A DNA stretch of 64,000 bases. Source: Sclerotiophoma versabilis. Taxonomy: Eukaryota > Ascomycota > Dothideomycetes > Pleosporales > Didymellaceae. The position numbers and the translations under genes are program-made. The stretch is taken from assembly GCA_012274445.1 (NCBI GenBank), contig JAAROD010000004.1, positions 1,922,001 to 1,986,000 on the forward strand, in the 5' to 3' direction. This document shows positions 54,886-64,000 of the stretch, piece by piece; position 1 is the stretch's first letter; each line of letters begins with the position of its first letter. A model generated the notes under the pieces. The model had not been told where the DNA came from. It made no database searches and saw only the letters and a program-made list of their open reading frames with translations.

Positions 54886-55857
54886 TTATCCGCAGCTCTC
54901 CCCGCCGGCGCTCTCGCTGCCGACGCTCCCTTTCCTCTTCTCAATCATCCGCTTAACCAGTGCTCGCAAGTCTGGCAAGCTAGCGGCGACAATCGCAAGC
55001 GAGATCTGGATAGCCACGAGCATATTGATTGCTGACCCAAAGTAAGTTCCTTGTTTTTGTCTCCGCATGATAAAAGGGACCTGTACAAGAGCAACGCCGC
55101 AAACAACCACGCCTAGCGCAAACACAACGACCAGAGTGAACCGTTGCCGCATCCGCACCTGGCTCAGGGAAAGCACAAACGGGACTGGAAGCACGAAGAT
55201 GCAGAGATCCGTCACACTGTCGCCTACCGCCGCGGTGTAGCTGTATGCTGCCGAGCTGAAGCAGTGCGAGCCGGTAAATGCGTGCCAATTCGGCGTCCAG
55301 AGCTTGTAGATATCAGAACAAGACGCAACAAGGACACTCAAAACCGCGACAAACAAGGCCATCGTCAGAGCAAAGAGCACATAGCAACACCGTCGGAGAA
55401 CCACTAAGGCGAGCGGGAAGATGCGCAGGTAAGACGCCAGGATCGAGATCCGAATCAGCGTCACGGCGAAGAGGTATGCCAGTCGACGTTCGAAGATGTG
55501 CTGATAGTACAGCACTTCGAATGCTTCGTCGGGACTGTACTGGGTGTCAGCAAACACCATTGTCTAGTCTGGACGAATTCTTACCCTTTCCTGTCGTAGC
55601 CCAGGAGGTCGTCTGCGCTGATGCAGGATATGACAGTTCGTGCGATTGCGCAGCCCTTGGGACTTGATTAGCATTTTTCATGGTCCATTTGATGATGCTT
55701 GACCTACCGTACCGAGGACAATGAGTGTATCATCAGCAGCGATTGTGCCTTTTACAGCAACCCTTGACCATATTCTCAGTATGACGGTTCCGAGCGCCAG
55801 GCCCATCAATGGTATCTCGACTGCGTACGCTACATGGTTGAACGGCGTGGACACCAT
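54886..55857 (-). CDS. Rhodopsin-domain-type seven-helix membrane protein
   Basis: Exons 55857-55708, 55655-55585 and 55534-54886 encode 289 residues; the last acceptor is the second of two AGs (TACAG), which gives the correct phase. Hydrophobic helices include HVAYAVEIPLMGLALGTVILRIW at the N-terminus (TM1), a loop-helix with ADDTLIVLG, RLAYLFAVTLIRISILASYLRIF, ALTMALFVAVLSVLVASC, VTDLCIFVLPVPFVLSL and GVVVCGVALVQVPFI. This is the pattern of the large fungal family annotated as rhodopsin-domain or SAT4 integral membrane proteins, including the Y-L-R-IFP segment. It is not a retinal protein by motif. The function is unknown in most cases. Confidence 0.88.
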
Positions 55858-56305
55858 GGTCAGTCAGCGTTAGTGGAGTCACTGTGTCGGAAGCAATGGG
55901 CAAGTCGATGCGAGTGGGGCATGGCGAAGTTGAAGTTCCCCATGGTAGCCAAGACTGGCATGATGTGAAGTTGCTGACGTGCAGATGGCTGCTGACTGAT
56001 CACGGTACAACATCGTCGGCACCAATGACTGCGGAATGCCAAGTGAAGCTTGGCTAGAGCGGGGAAAATGGCTCTTTGCTGAATGCGAATGAATGGAGTT
56101 ACTGAAACGACGGCACCATACTTACAGACCGTCTGTGCGACCATGTGCAGCGTATGAGCGATGGAAAGGTATTGCTAAAGCAAGCTATCCAGTAAGCAGG
56201 ACTAGGTCTAACTTGGTAGTTACCACCTAGTCCCTAAAAGTGGGAGTATATGCGGCTGAAGGCATTGAGACGAAGTGGTCTAAAGAAAGCGTACTTAATC
56301 GTACT
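55858..56305. other. Intergenic, no supported gene
   Basis: Between the rhodopsin-like gene start and the PhyH gene end. Nothing recognised. Confidence 0.55.
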
Positions 56306-57399
56306 TCAGAAGATGCCTTCAATCCTATCGACTTGATTGAAATCATAGGCATTCCCGTACGGCCTGTTGAGATAATCTCTCAACACGTCCTCGTCTTTGG
56401 CAAACGTTGTGGCGACTTCAAGACCGGTCTTCTCTCTGCTTAATCGGTCGCATAGACCTTCAGCAAACTCAACCTCCATCTGATTCCTATACCAGGGCGC
56501 AAAGTGAACTAGACACGATTAGCTACCCAATTCTCGCGGATTCACCGGGCAGACTCACTCATAGCAAGCATGACCCTTGGTACACCCCCCGAATTCGGCT
56601 TTCCTCCATGCCATAGCCTCAGGTCTCGCACAATCACACTCCCCTTCTTCACTGTTGGCTGACTTGGACTCCTTTCCTTCCTTCTTTTCTCCAGCAGATC
56701 CTTCTTGATACGTCCGCTAGCACGGTCGCCATGCTCTCCTTCCTGGTCAGCGATAGTAGTGTCGCTGTGTGTGCCGAGCCAGACTTCTGTGCTGCCGTTC
56801 TCGGGCGTCATGCCTACAAGAGGCACGTTAATCACGAGCGCGAAAGGGATGCAAGGATGATCAAAATCGGCATCGTTGTGCGTGGGCTGAGATGCTGGAG
56901 GCGCATCTGCTGTGGGTGGGAGGGTGGTGTTGCCGGAGACGAATCGGAGAGAGGGATAAGGGCCAAGGGTGGTGGATGTTACCTGAGTCACGATGGGATC
57001 TGGTCAATATTAGATGACGCGGCAAGCATATGGGTGACAACCGAATGGTACTTATGTAAATGGTGTCTTCAAAGTATTCCAACGTCAGGGGCGGGTCTTG
57101 CTGGATGTTGCCTTTGTTGTAATTGTATCTAATATATCATCAGTAGCTGGATAGGAACCGGATCGGAGGTCTGCTTACGGGCTGTCCTTCCGACTTTGAA
57201 GCTCGTAGGCGTCTTTCACCATCTTCTTGTTGAGCCGATCGAGCACATCATGGTCGATCATGTCGTCGAGCACCACCAATCCATCACGGACCAATGCACG
57301 AGTAGCAATCTCTAGATTACGCTGCCCGAGACGACCTGTGCTCTTTTCAGCCGCAGACACGGCAATTGAAATGGGTGATGAAGGCAGACTGGAAGACAT
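56306..57399 (-). CDS. Phytanoyl-CoA dioxygenase (PhyH) family protein
   Basis: Four exons, 57399-57179, 57128-57052, 56999-56559 and 56508-56306, encode 313 residues, with three short GT-AG introns. The Fe(II)/2-oxoglutarate dioxygenase motif is visible: THNDADF (H140, D142), distal LWHGGKPN (H230) and VPRVML (R241, the 2-oxoglutarate-binding arginine). The N-terminal LVRDGLVVLDDMIDHDVLDRL is the usual opening of the PhyH fold. Fungal members hydroxylate small molecules, including secondary metabolites; the substrate cannot be named. An ORF on the plus strand across 56731-57132 is a shadow. Confidence 0.9.
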
Positions 57400-58596
57400 G
57401 ATGGGTATGTCGTGATGAACTCGAACGACTTGCTGAATGATCTGAAGCTCTGGATGGCATCGAACGAACCCTTTAAACGCCTGTATTTCTCGTTAAACGT
57501 CAAGTTGAGATAACTACGGAAGGGAGGGCAAAAGAGGGTTAGGGCTGAGCTAGGCTCAAGTTGGCCTTCCTTCCTTTGAGAACCAGCAGCCATCCAGGTG
57601 CGGCAAAGCTTGATGCGGGGTCAGCTAGTACATTGTGGGGAAGCTTGCTCGTAGGTGGTGTCGACTACTGAAAACTATCATGCTGATGATGGTGGCTCCC
57701 AGATGCTGTGCACTGGTAAGTGCTGGCCAGACTGGAGCCATCTTACTCGTCGTCTGAGAAGCCAATGGGCCCGCACAGGGGACAGTATCTGTGTTGTCAC
57801 GAGCCCGCGGACAAGCTACCGTGCCGTCGCTCTAGAGCGCCTCGGTCCACTAGCACAGCTGGAGGGCTGCCCGTATCTGCCCAAAGAAGGGTGGTGATGA
57901 TTTGATAGAGTCGCCACAGCGTTCCAGCGCCGCTGTAGTGCAAGCCACGAGAGTTTGTGATTGCGACGGCAAGGGATGGTCTTATTAGTCGTTCGTGTAG
58001 ACGGAGATAATGGACGTGAAACAGCGCAACAATCTTAGAAACGATCAAAGCACGTGCAGAGACGCTACTTGCAGAGTGCGACAGCGAAGACGACCTCATT
58101 CACGGCCATGTCGCGAGTGTGTCGCGCATCAAACAGGAAACACTGGCAAGGATGGCTGTCCAGAAAGGGGAAAAGTGGAGACGGGAGCGCCCACCTCGCA
58201 CATGCGTTCATGCCAAGCCAGCACCAGCGCATTCCGTCTCGAGAAGCTCTGAGCTGCGTCTTCATAGTACTGCAGTGACGCCCTCGCTGCTTTTACTTGA
58301 CATCAGCACATATAGCGAGCCGTGCTCTTCTCCGCAGACACACTGCTTCAGCATAAGCATCACACGCTCATTACACCCTGCATCCTCGGCGAACACCGCA
58401 TCCTGCAATTGCTCGCCTGACGCCTGCCGACAACCGTCTTGACCACCGCCTTGCATACACATTCGAATTTGGCTCTCATCGGCATAGACTCCCCTATTGC
58501 CGCACACGTATCGACCAGATTGTCCCACGTTGAGCGCAACACCGCGACCAACACCACGTCTCAAAATCACACCGTCCACCCACTAGCAATCTCGCA
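57400..58596. other. Intergenic between divergent genes, no supported gene
   Basis: Upstream regions of the PhyH gene (minus) and the glutaredoxin gene (plus). ORFs at 57655-58579 on both strands overlap one another and lack motifs. Confidence 0.5.
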
Positions 58597-59435
58597 ATGC
58601 CGTCGCAACGCCGCGTGAGGCTCTTCGGTGTCCTCTTTTTCGTCACCGTCGTCGTGATTCTTTACATGACCCGCGCAGGCACACAAACCCACGCTTCAGA
58701 CTTCTACACCAAGACACAAGAAGCGCTTCAGCAGCACGAGTATGCTGAAGCGGCCAAGCAGCGCGACGCAGACAGCGTAGGCACACGTCTCAAGGCTGCC
58801 GAAGAAGCCGCGAAGAAGAAAGCCGACGAGAAGAGCGCCGAGTACCACAAGGCCGTCGAGGGCAAAGACAAGTCCGTCGCTGGCCGCGTCAAAATCGAGG
58901 GCGAGAGAGCTTCCCCCGTGCCGGGCGTTGCTGCACAGGGCGGGCGACCGCGCGATCAAGCCGCGCTGAAGGAGCACGAGACGCCTGAAGACCACGACGT
59001 AGAAATTGAGCTCAACGCCATCCTGAAGAAGAGCCCTGGTGCGCCCCCTCATCCTCACCCAACTTAAACCCACACTAACGCGCCCCAGTAATCATCTTCT
59101 CCAAATCCTACTGCCCCTTCTCCAAACGCGCAAAGCACATCCTCCTTGAGAAATACGCCATCACCCCCGCGCCCTACGTCGTAGAACTCGACGAGCACCC
59201 CCTGGGCGCCAAGCTGCAAGACACGCTCGCGCAGATGACTGGCCGCCGCACCGTACCCAACGTTCTGGTGCAGGGCAAGAGCATCGGCGGCGGCGACGAC
59301 ATGCAGGAGCTTGACGAGACGGACAAACTGATTGAGACGTTCAAGAGCCTGGGCGGAACGAGGATCACAGACGTTGTGCACAAGGGCACGAGGGAGAAGA
59401 AGAGGGAGGATACCATGCGGAGAAGGAGGGCTTAG
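58597..59435 (+). CDS. Membrane-anchored monothiol glutaredoxin (Grx6/Grx7-like)
   Basis: Exons 58597-59038 and 59089-59435 encode 262 residues. A short basic N-terminus is followed by one membrane helix (FGVLFFVTVVVILYM, residues 10-24), so it is a type II membrane protein of the early secretory pathway. A charged helical stalk of about 110 residues (AEEAAKKKADEKSAEYHKAV) separates it from the glutaredoxin domain. The active site is SKSYCPFSKRA with C156 and serine at the second cysteine position. The glutathione-binding RTVPNVLVQGKSIGGGDDM follows. Yeast Grx6 and Grx7 have the same plan and act on glutathione-mixed disulphides in the ER/Golgi. A basic tail ends RRRRA. Confidence 0.94.
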
Positions 59436-59828
59436 AGTGCTGGGGCATGTGGTTCGGGCTGAGACGCGTGAGTACATCGTTGTCTTGGTGGAGTCGGTTG
59501 GATGCCATCTTGCTTTGCGTGTGATCATGGCGATGAGTGTTGGATTCGTGTGCGCGTAGGTTTCGGAGGTGTTGTTGGGTTTGGGCGCAGGCATGAATAT
59601 ACCCTTGATAGTTTACGGAATGAGCATCGCTGACACGCACGCAGAAGAGGCATAGCCATGTGCATGCATCTCTCAGATTATCGTCTATTCTTGCATTTGA
59701 CTATTTGCCCGTTTGACTGTAGCTTCTATGGCATTGCTTACTGCTGACAAGCCGGCTGGCATACCGCTGTCCTGCCCCATGCGGCACATTGTGTGCACAC
59801 TGACCGGACGCCGAATCCGCACGTCCCA
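59436..59828. other. Intergenic between convergent genes
   Basis: 3' flanks of the glutaredoxin and the following minus-strand gene. Nothing else seen. Confidence 0.6.
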
Positions 59829-60482
59829 TTATTTGCTGTCGACCGCGATATCAGTGCGGATGCCCAGCGCACCCGCAGCACCCTCCTTCCTGCTTAGAAT
59901 CCGCTTCGGACCCCAAGTACCCGCCCTGCCACTCATCTCAGCACCCTTTTCGTCCATCCAGCTCGTCTTCCCGTTCTCCTTCCCACCACTCTTCCTAGCC
60001 GCACCCATCAGGCCAGCAGAAGGCCTAGCCGGACTCGCAGGACCATCTGGCACCACGCCCCTCCCCTTCTTCTTCCTGCCACTCCCAGCCTCAGCAAGTA
60101 CCCATGGCGCACCCTCATTCACGCGCTGCACCTCCGTGTCCCGCTCGATGACCAGCCCGTGCCCAGCAGCCCTCTCGCGCTCCGCCTTCTGCCTCGCCTC
60201 GCGTGCCCGCTTCTCCATCTCGCCCCTGTACTTGATCGCCTGGTTGCATGCGCTCTCCGCCGCGGCGGCGAGCGCGTGTGTCTGCGCTGCGTTTTCCTGC
60301 GCTTCAGCCCGCGCTGCCTGCTTGATGCATGTCCAGCAAGGAAAATGCGAGTGCCGTGGTGCCTGGTCCTCGCTGATGTCACGGCACACTGTGTTGGAGA
60401 GGAAGCCTGCCCGGCACATTTCGATGTATGGCCGGTCTGAGAGGTGCGTGCAGGTGTGCAGTTTCTTCCAGTATTGGCACAT
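59829..60482 (-). CDS. Hypothetical Cys/His-rich and coiled-coil protein
   Basis: A single exon encodes 217 residues. The N-terminal 55 residues have spaced Cys and His (MCQYWKKLHTCTHLSD, EMCRAGF, TVCRDI, HSHFPCWTC), suggesting a small zinc-binding module. A charged helix follows (ARAEAQENAAQTHALAAAAES, KRAREARQKAERERA), then a basic, disordered C-terminus with KKKGRG. Similar short Cys/His-led proteins of unknown function are common in moulds. The role is unknown. Confidence 0.75.
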   Translation of the reverse strand: MCQYWKKLHTCTHLSDRPYIEMCRAGFLSNTVCRDISEDQAPRHSHFPCWTCIKQAARAEAQENAAQTHALAAAAESACNQAIKYRGEMEKRAREARQKAERERAAGHGLVIERDTEVQRVNEGAPWVLAEAGSGRKKKGRGVVPDGPASPARPSAGLMGAARKSGGKENGKTSWMDEKGAEMSGRAGTWGPKRILSRKEGAAGALGIRTDIAVDSK

Positions 60483-61050
60483 AGCGGGTGGGAATGCCGG
60501 TGGTGAGTCTTTGTGGTGAGGCTTTGTGCAGTGCGGATCTTGCTTCGGACTGGAAACTGATGGGCAAGGAGCGAAAGTGAGGAGGCTTGCTGCTGTGGCG
60601 GATGGCTGAGGTGCGAGTTATTGGGTGAACGAGGCAGGACGGTGAAGGTGAGGCGCTAACTGTTCTTGCTGGGTGTTTGGGCAGGAGCGAGAGGGTGGGC
60701 TTGCCAACGGTCAACAAGGGAAATCGCACTCGAGACAGCGCCGATCTTGGGAAGTGCTGCTTTGCGTGCAGCGACTCATTTCTTGCATCACTGATCTACT
60801 ACGGCTCGTGCTGCAAAGGGCCGCTTGACGATTCTTACACGGTAGCTGTAAGTGTCTGGTTGCGGTCTGTCTGTAGCTTATACGCACGCAAGTAAGCAGC
60901 TGCAAGAAACCTGCACGAAGCAGGGACGTGTAAGAAACACAAAATGAAGGCGTAAATACGGGACAAAAAGCGAGGACAGGCACCGCGCAATGCAATAGTG
61001 ATTGCGCTCACCAAGATATGTATTAAGAATGCGGATAAATCGAGCAACGA
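60483..61050. other. Intergenic, no supported gene
   Basis: Promoter of the Cys/His-rich gene and 3' flank of the potassium transporter gene. Nothing recognised. Confidence 0.55.
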
Positions 61051-63762
61051 TTACACTTCTTTTACAAACCCAACCTCAATGACCTTGTCAATGGGCACGC
61101 TCAAGCTCTGCACTTTCGCTCTTGTGTTGTCTCTCAGCACGATGAACGCCTTGAGCAGCAGTGACCGCGCAATATTCGTGCCTTCTTTTACCCGCATCTG
61201 TTCCTTGCCGATGATGTATAACACTTCATCCCTGAACGCTCGGTCTAATGCGTCGAGCCGAGCAGCTGTGCTGCCAGTGGCGACGGAGGTGGAAGAGACC
61301 TGGCGAGATTGTTTCCGTGCTCGTTCCACGGACAGTGAGGACTGGTCTTCTTTCTCGGAGACGTCGGTCTGTGTGGCGGAGGGATCGCTGAAGGCGCTTG
61401 AGTTCTTCAGGATGCCGGAGCTTCTTCTTTGCTTGGCTGCCGATGCTGTTGCGCTTTCGCGTGTTCTGTCTGCTGCTCGGGTCACAATGTGGTTTCTTAC
61501 TTGGTCGTATATTAACGCGGTGAGGTCCGGGGTGAAGACCTCGTCCTTGTATCCGTGATCTACGACCAGACGATAGCAATTTGGTATCGCGAGTCGCGTG
61601 ACGCTGTAACGTTCTTCCATAGGGACCGTGGGTTTCTCCTGAGGCCGCAGATGGAAGAACACCATCACTTCCGGTGCGGTGACGAGTTTGCGGATAAACT
61701 GGCTGAAGACAATAGGCGTCGTGTCGCCTTCTTTGTCAAAGAAGATGCCGACTCCGCCCATTGAGCTTAGCTCTCTTCCTCCAAAACGTTCCGTAAGTTC
61801 CAGCTTCCCGTTTTCATTCATTTTGACGAAATGCGTGGTGGAGAATCGATCCTCAGCTTCAGACTTCCATTGTTGTTCTTTTCCAAAACGCCACAGGATA
61901 AAGATGCATGCCAAAAGACACGAAAGTAGGATTGTAAACCAGCCGCCATCCGGAACTTTGACAAGCGCTGAGCTGAGGTATGTGCCGTCTATGCAGGCAA
62001 TAGCTACCAGCGGCAGGAAGATGTAATATGGCTTGATGCGCCATACAAGGATGGCAATGAGAGTGACAAGAATGGTATCGAAGAGGGTCACAAACATGAC
62101 ACAGACGCCGTAGGCGTCTCCAAGTGATGTTGTGTTGTTATAGATCGCTGCGACAAGCACCGCGCCTATCATTAGCAGCCAGTTGACAACAGGAACGTAA
62201 AAGTTGCCGTAATAGGTCTTGGAGGTATGCTTAACCTGGATTTGTGGGAAATAAGACAATTTCATAAGCTGGGCGAGGAGCTGAGATGGGTTAGCAAATG
62301 AACCAGCAACAGCGTAGCATCAACTTACATGGAAAGTGGCTGTAATGATACATTGCGAGGCGGTCACGGCTGCACAAACAGCAATGATAAAAGAAGGTAT
62401 CAGCCATCCAGGTGGTGCACAATTGTAGAACGGATCGACGAAGGCTTCAGGACGCTCGGCAATAAAAGCTGCTTGGCCAATGTACGTCAAGAGTAGACTT
62501 GGGTACACAAACCCAATCCAGCTGACTTGGATGGCTTGTCGACTAAAAGCACCAATGCCGGCGAACAAAACTTCAACACCGGTAAAGCATAAAAGGATGC
62601 CACCAAGACTGCGCCATCCACTGTGCTTGTTGCGTATAAGGTAGTCGAATGCATAATACGGGTTGAACGCCTGTAGCATGCCATGGTCATGTCTGGGAAG
62701 GTCAGCGTGGTCCATACCAACAGTATTACAACGAAACATACCTGGCCAGGTTGTACATTCCAAAAGCGGAGTTGAGCGCCAGCCAAATAATGACAATGGG
62801 GGAGAAAGCTTTTGAGAAGCGATTGATGCCGAAAGGTTGGGCGAGGAACAATAACACTAGGATAGTGCAAGTCACACCAATGATTGTGGACTGGGAGATA
62901 TTCCTGTTGATCTCATTCAAGCCCTGCACCGCACCAAGGACTGATTGTGCTGGGGTCAAGACTCCGTCGGCAATCGCCATAGACACAGCAAAGACTCCTA
63001 TGGCCTGTAGAAGGTATCGGAAGAATGTGGTTTTCTCGATCGTCGAGCGAACATGCTTTTGTGATCGACTGGTATTAAAATGTGTTAGCGATAATCCATA
63101 CACTAGGACGGGAGATGTACCTGAACAACACCCTTGATTTGCGTGATCTTGTTGCGTCGCGAGGATCGCTATTTGAAATGTTGGCCTGCTCCTGTGAGTT
63201 TTGGATCAAACAGGGTTGTGTCACGGCCCATCCCACTTACATATCGAGAAAGTAACGAGTACGTGCTGAAAGTGCCGCCTTCGCCGTCATTGTCGGCTCG
63301 CAATATGATGAGAACATATTTGAGAGTGACTATGACTGTGAGAGACCAGATGATCAATGAAAGTGCACCACGGACATCGGCACGACTAGGCGGCGAATAA
63401 AATGTTGACGAAAACACGTAAAGAGGTGAGGTTCCGATATCTCCGTAAATCACGCCAACAGACTCGTACGCAAGAAGGAACAACTCGCTTACGCTGAAAG
63501 CCTGCAGAGAGTCAACAGCATATTATCGTTGGACAATGCTGAACCATACCTGCCGACCCTTGTATCCGCCTTCCTCTCGGAGCTGTGGGTCCTCATCCTC
63601 AGCAGTTTCGAATTCTGAAGACTTCTCGATGTCGATTGATGGTCGTCTGGCACCACGTGACCTGGAGCGCTTCCGTAGTGCTGCGCCTTCCCCAGCATCG
63701 ATCGATGCTTTCAACTTCGAGGGCCGTGTTGAAGTGTCTGAGGTTTCATTTGCAGCGGTCAT
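61051..63762 (-). CDS. HAK/KUP-type high-affinity potassium transporter
   Basis: Six exons, 63762-63550, 63501-63241, 63191-63121, 63068-62742, 62692-62329 and 62280-61051, encode 821 residues. The cytoplasmic N-terminus is basic and Ser-rich. TM1 has the family signature GVIYGDIGTSPLYVF. Later helices include FFRYLLQAIGVFAVSMAIADGVLTPAQSVLGAV, a conserved KUP segment, and FNPYYAFDYL. About 12 helices in all are followed by a hydrophilic C-terminal domain (~250 residues) with a Ser-rich linker. Fungal HAK1-type proteins import K+ by proton symport and are usually induced by potassium starvation. The start at 63762 follows a GTG-led upstream frame; a further 5' exon is possible. Confidence 0.94.
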
Positions 63763-64000
63763 CGCCACAGGTAGTGATGCGGCTGGTGCCCTGGGGCAGA
63801 GGCTGCGAACAGCGTTGGGTCTGATGCCGGGTAGGTGAGCGGCCCGTAGTCAATAAACGAAGTTCCACGCGGTCACACAATCACATGGGCAGGAAGCAGA
63901 GACCACCTCGTGGTTGGTCTTTTCGAGAGCCGGGTCATCGGTCGACCCATTTTTCCACGTGTTGTGTAGAAAGGATGAACGTCTCTTCGCAGGAGGGGGT

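Overview
The window is nuclear DNA of a filamentous ascomycete (Pezizomycotina; a Dothideomycete-like species is my best guess, from gene style only). Supporting signs are short GT-AG introns of about 43-165 nt, mostly near 50, with CTAAC/CTGAC-like branch sites; CT-rich upstream regions; and typical mould gene families: a HET-domain relic, an ankyrin protein with a fungal N-terminal helical domain, a Zn(II)2Cys6 regulator, a berberine-bridge-type FAD oxidase, a GMC oxidoreductase, a rhodopsin-like seven-helix membrane protein and a HAK-type potassium transporter. There are no operons. Every spliced gene below was rebuilt by reading splice sites and checking codon phase, and nearly all close exactly.

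Layout. 0-8 kb: an ankyrin gene running off the left edge, a four-exon coiled-coil protein of unknown function, a probable broken coiled-coil ORF, and long gene-poor stretches. 8-14.2 kb: a secreted M28 aminopeptidase, a secreted choice-of-anchor-B/LVIVD-like protein and a HAD phosphatase, all on the minus strand. 14.2-18.5 kb: AT-richer, with a clearly dead HET gene. 18.8 kb: a tRNA-Leu(AAG) gene. 19.3-27 kb: flavocytochrome b2-type L-lactate dehydrogenase, a secreted FAD oxidase and a short zinc-cluster regulator. 27-37 kb: a SUKH (Smi1/Knr4-like) protein, a small hypothetical, a mitochondrial membrane protein, a methyltransferase, and an APC/LAT-type amino-acid transporter divergent from an acyl-CoA thioesterase. 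37.7-46.2 kb: housekeeping genes, namely ubiquitin E1 (UBA1) and the cytosolic Fe-S scaffold NBP35, then a PhoD-like phosphatase. 48-64 kb: an AhpD-like protein, a Cys-rich single-pass surface protein, the GMC oxidoreductase, rhodopsin-like and PhyH dioxygenase genes in one orientation, a membrane-anchored monothiol glutaredoxin, a Cys/His-rich hypothetical and a HAK/KUP potassium transporter.

The most unusual signal is in the tRNA-Leu(AAG) gene (18774-18938, minus). Besides an ordinary anticodon-loop intron, it carries a 50-nt insertion in the D-loop, directly after the intact A box. The insertion starts GTAAGT, contains CTAAC and ends CACAG, so it looks like a spliceosomal intron. Removing it restores a normal D-arm. 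This may be an introner-like insertion in a Pol III gene, a dead tRNA, or a tRNA that needs an unusual maturation step.

Other points of interest are a stretch of about 300 bp of degenerate 10-bp AT-rich repeats (about 49.74-50.05 kb), the HET pseudogene, a possible NLS-bearing N-terminal extension of UBA1, and a possible small oxidase/regulator gene pair. I found no CRISPR array, rRNA gene, intact transposon or virus-like gene.
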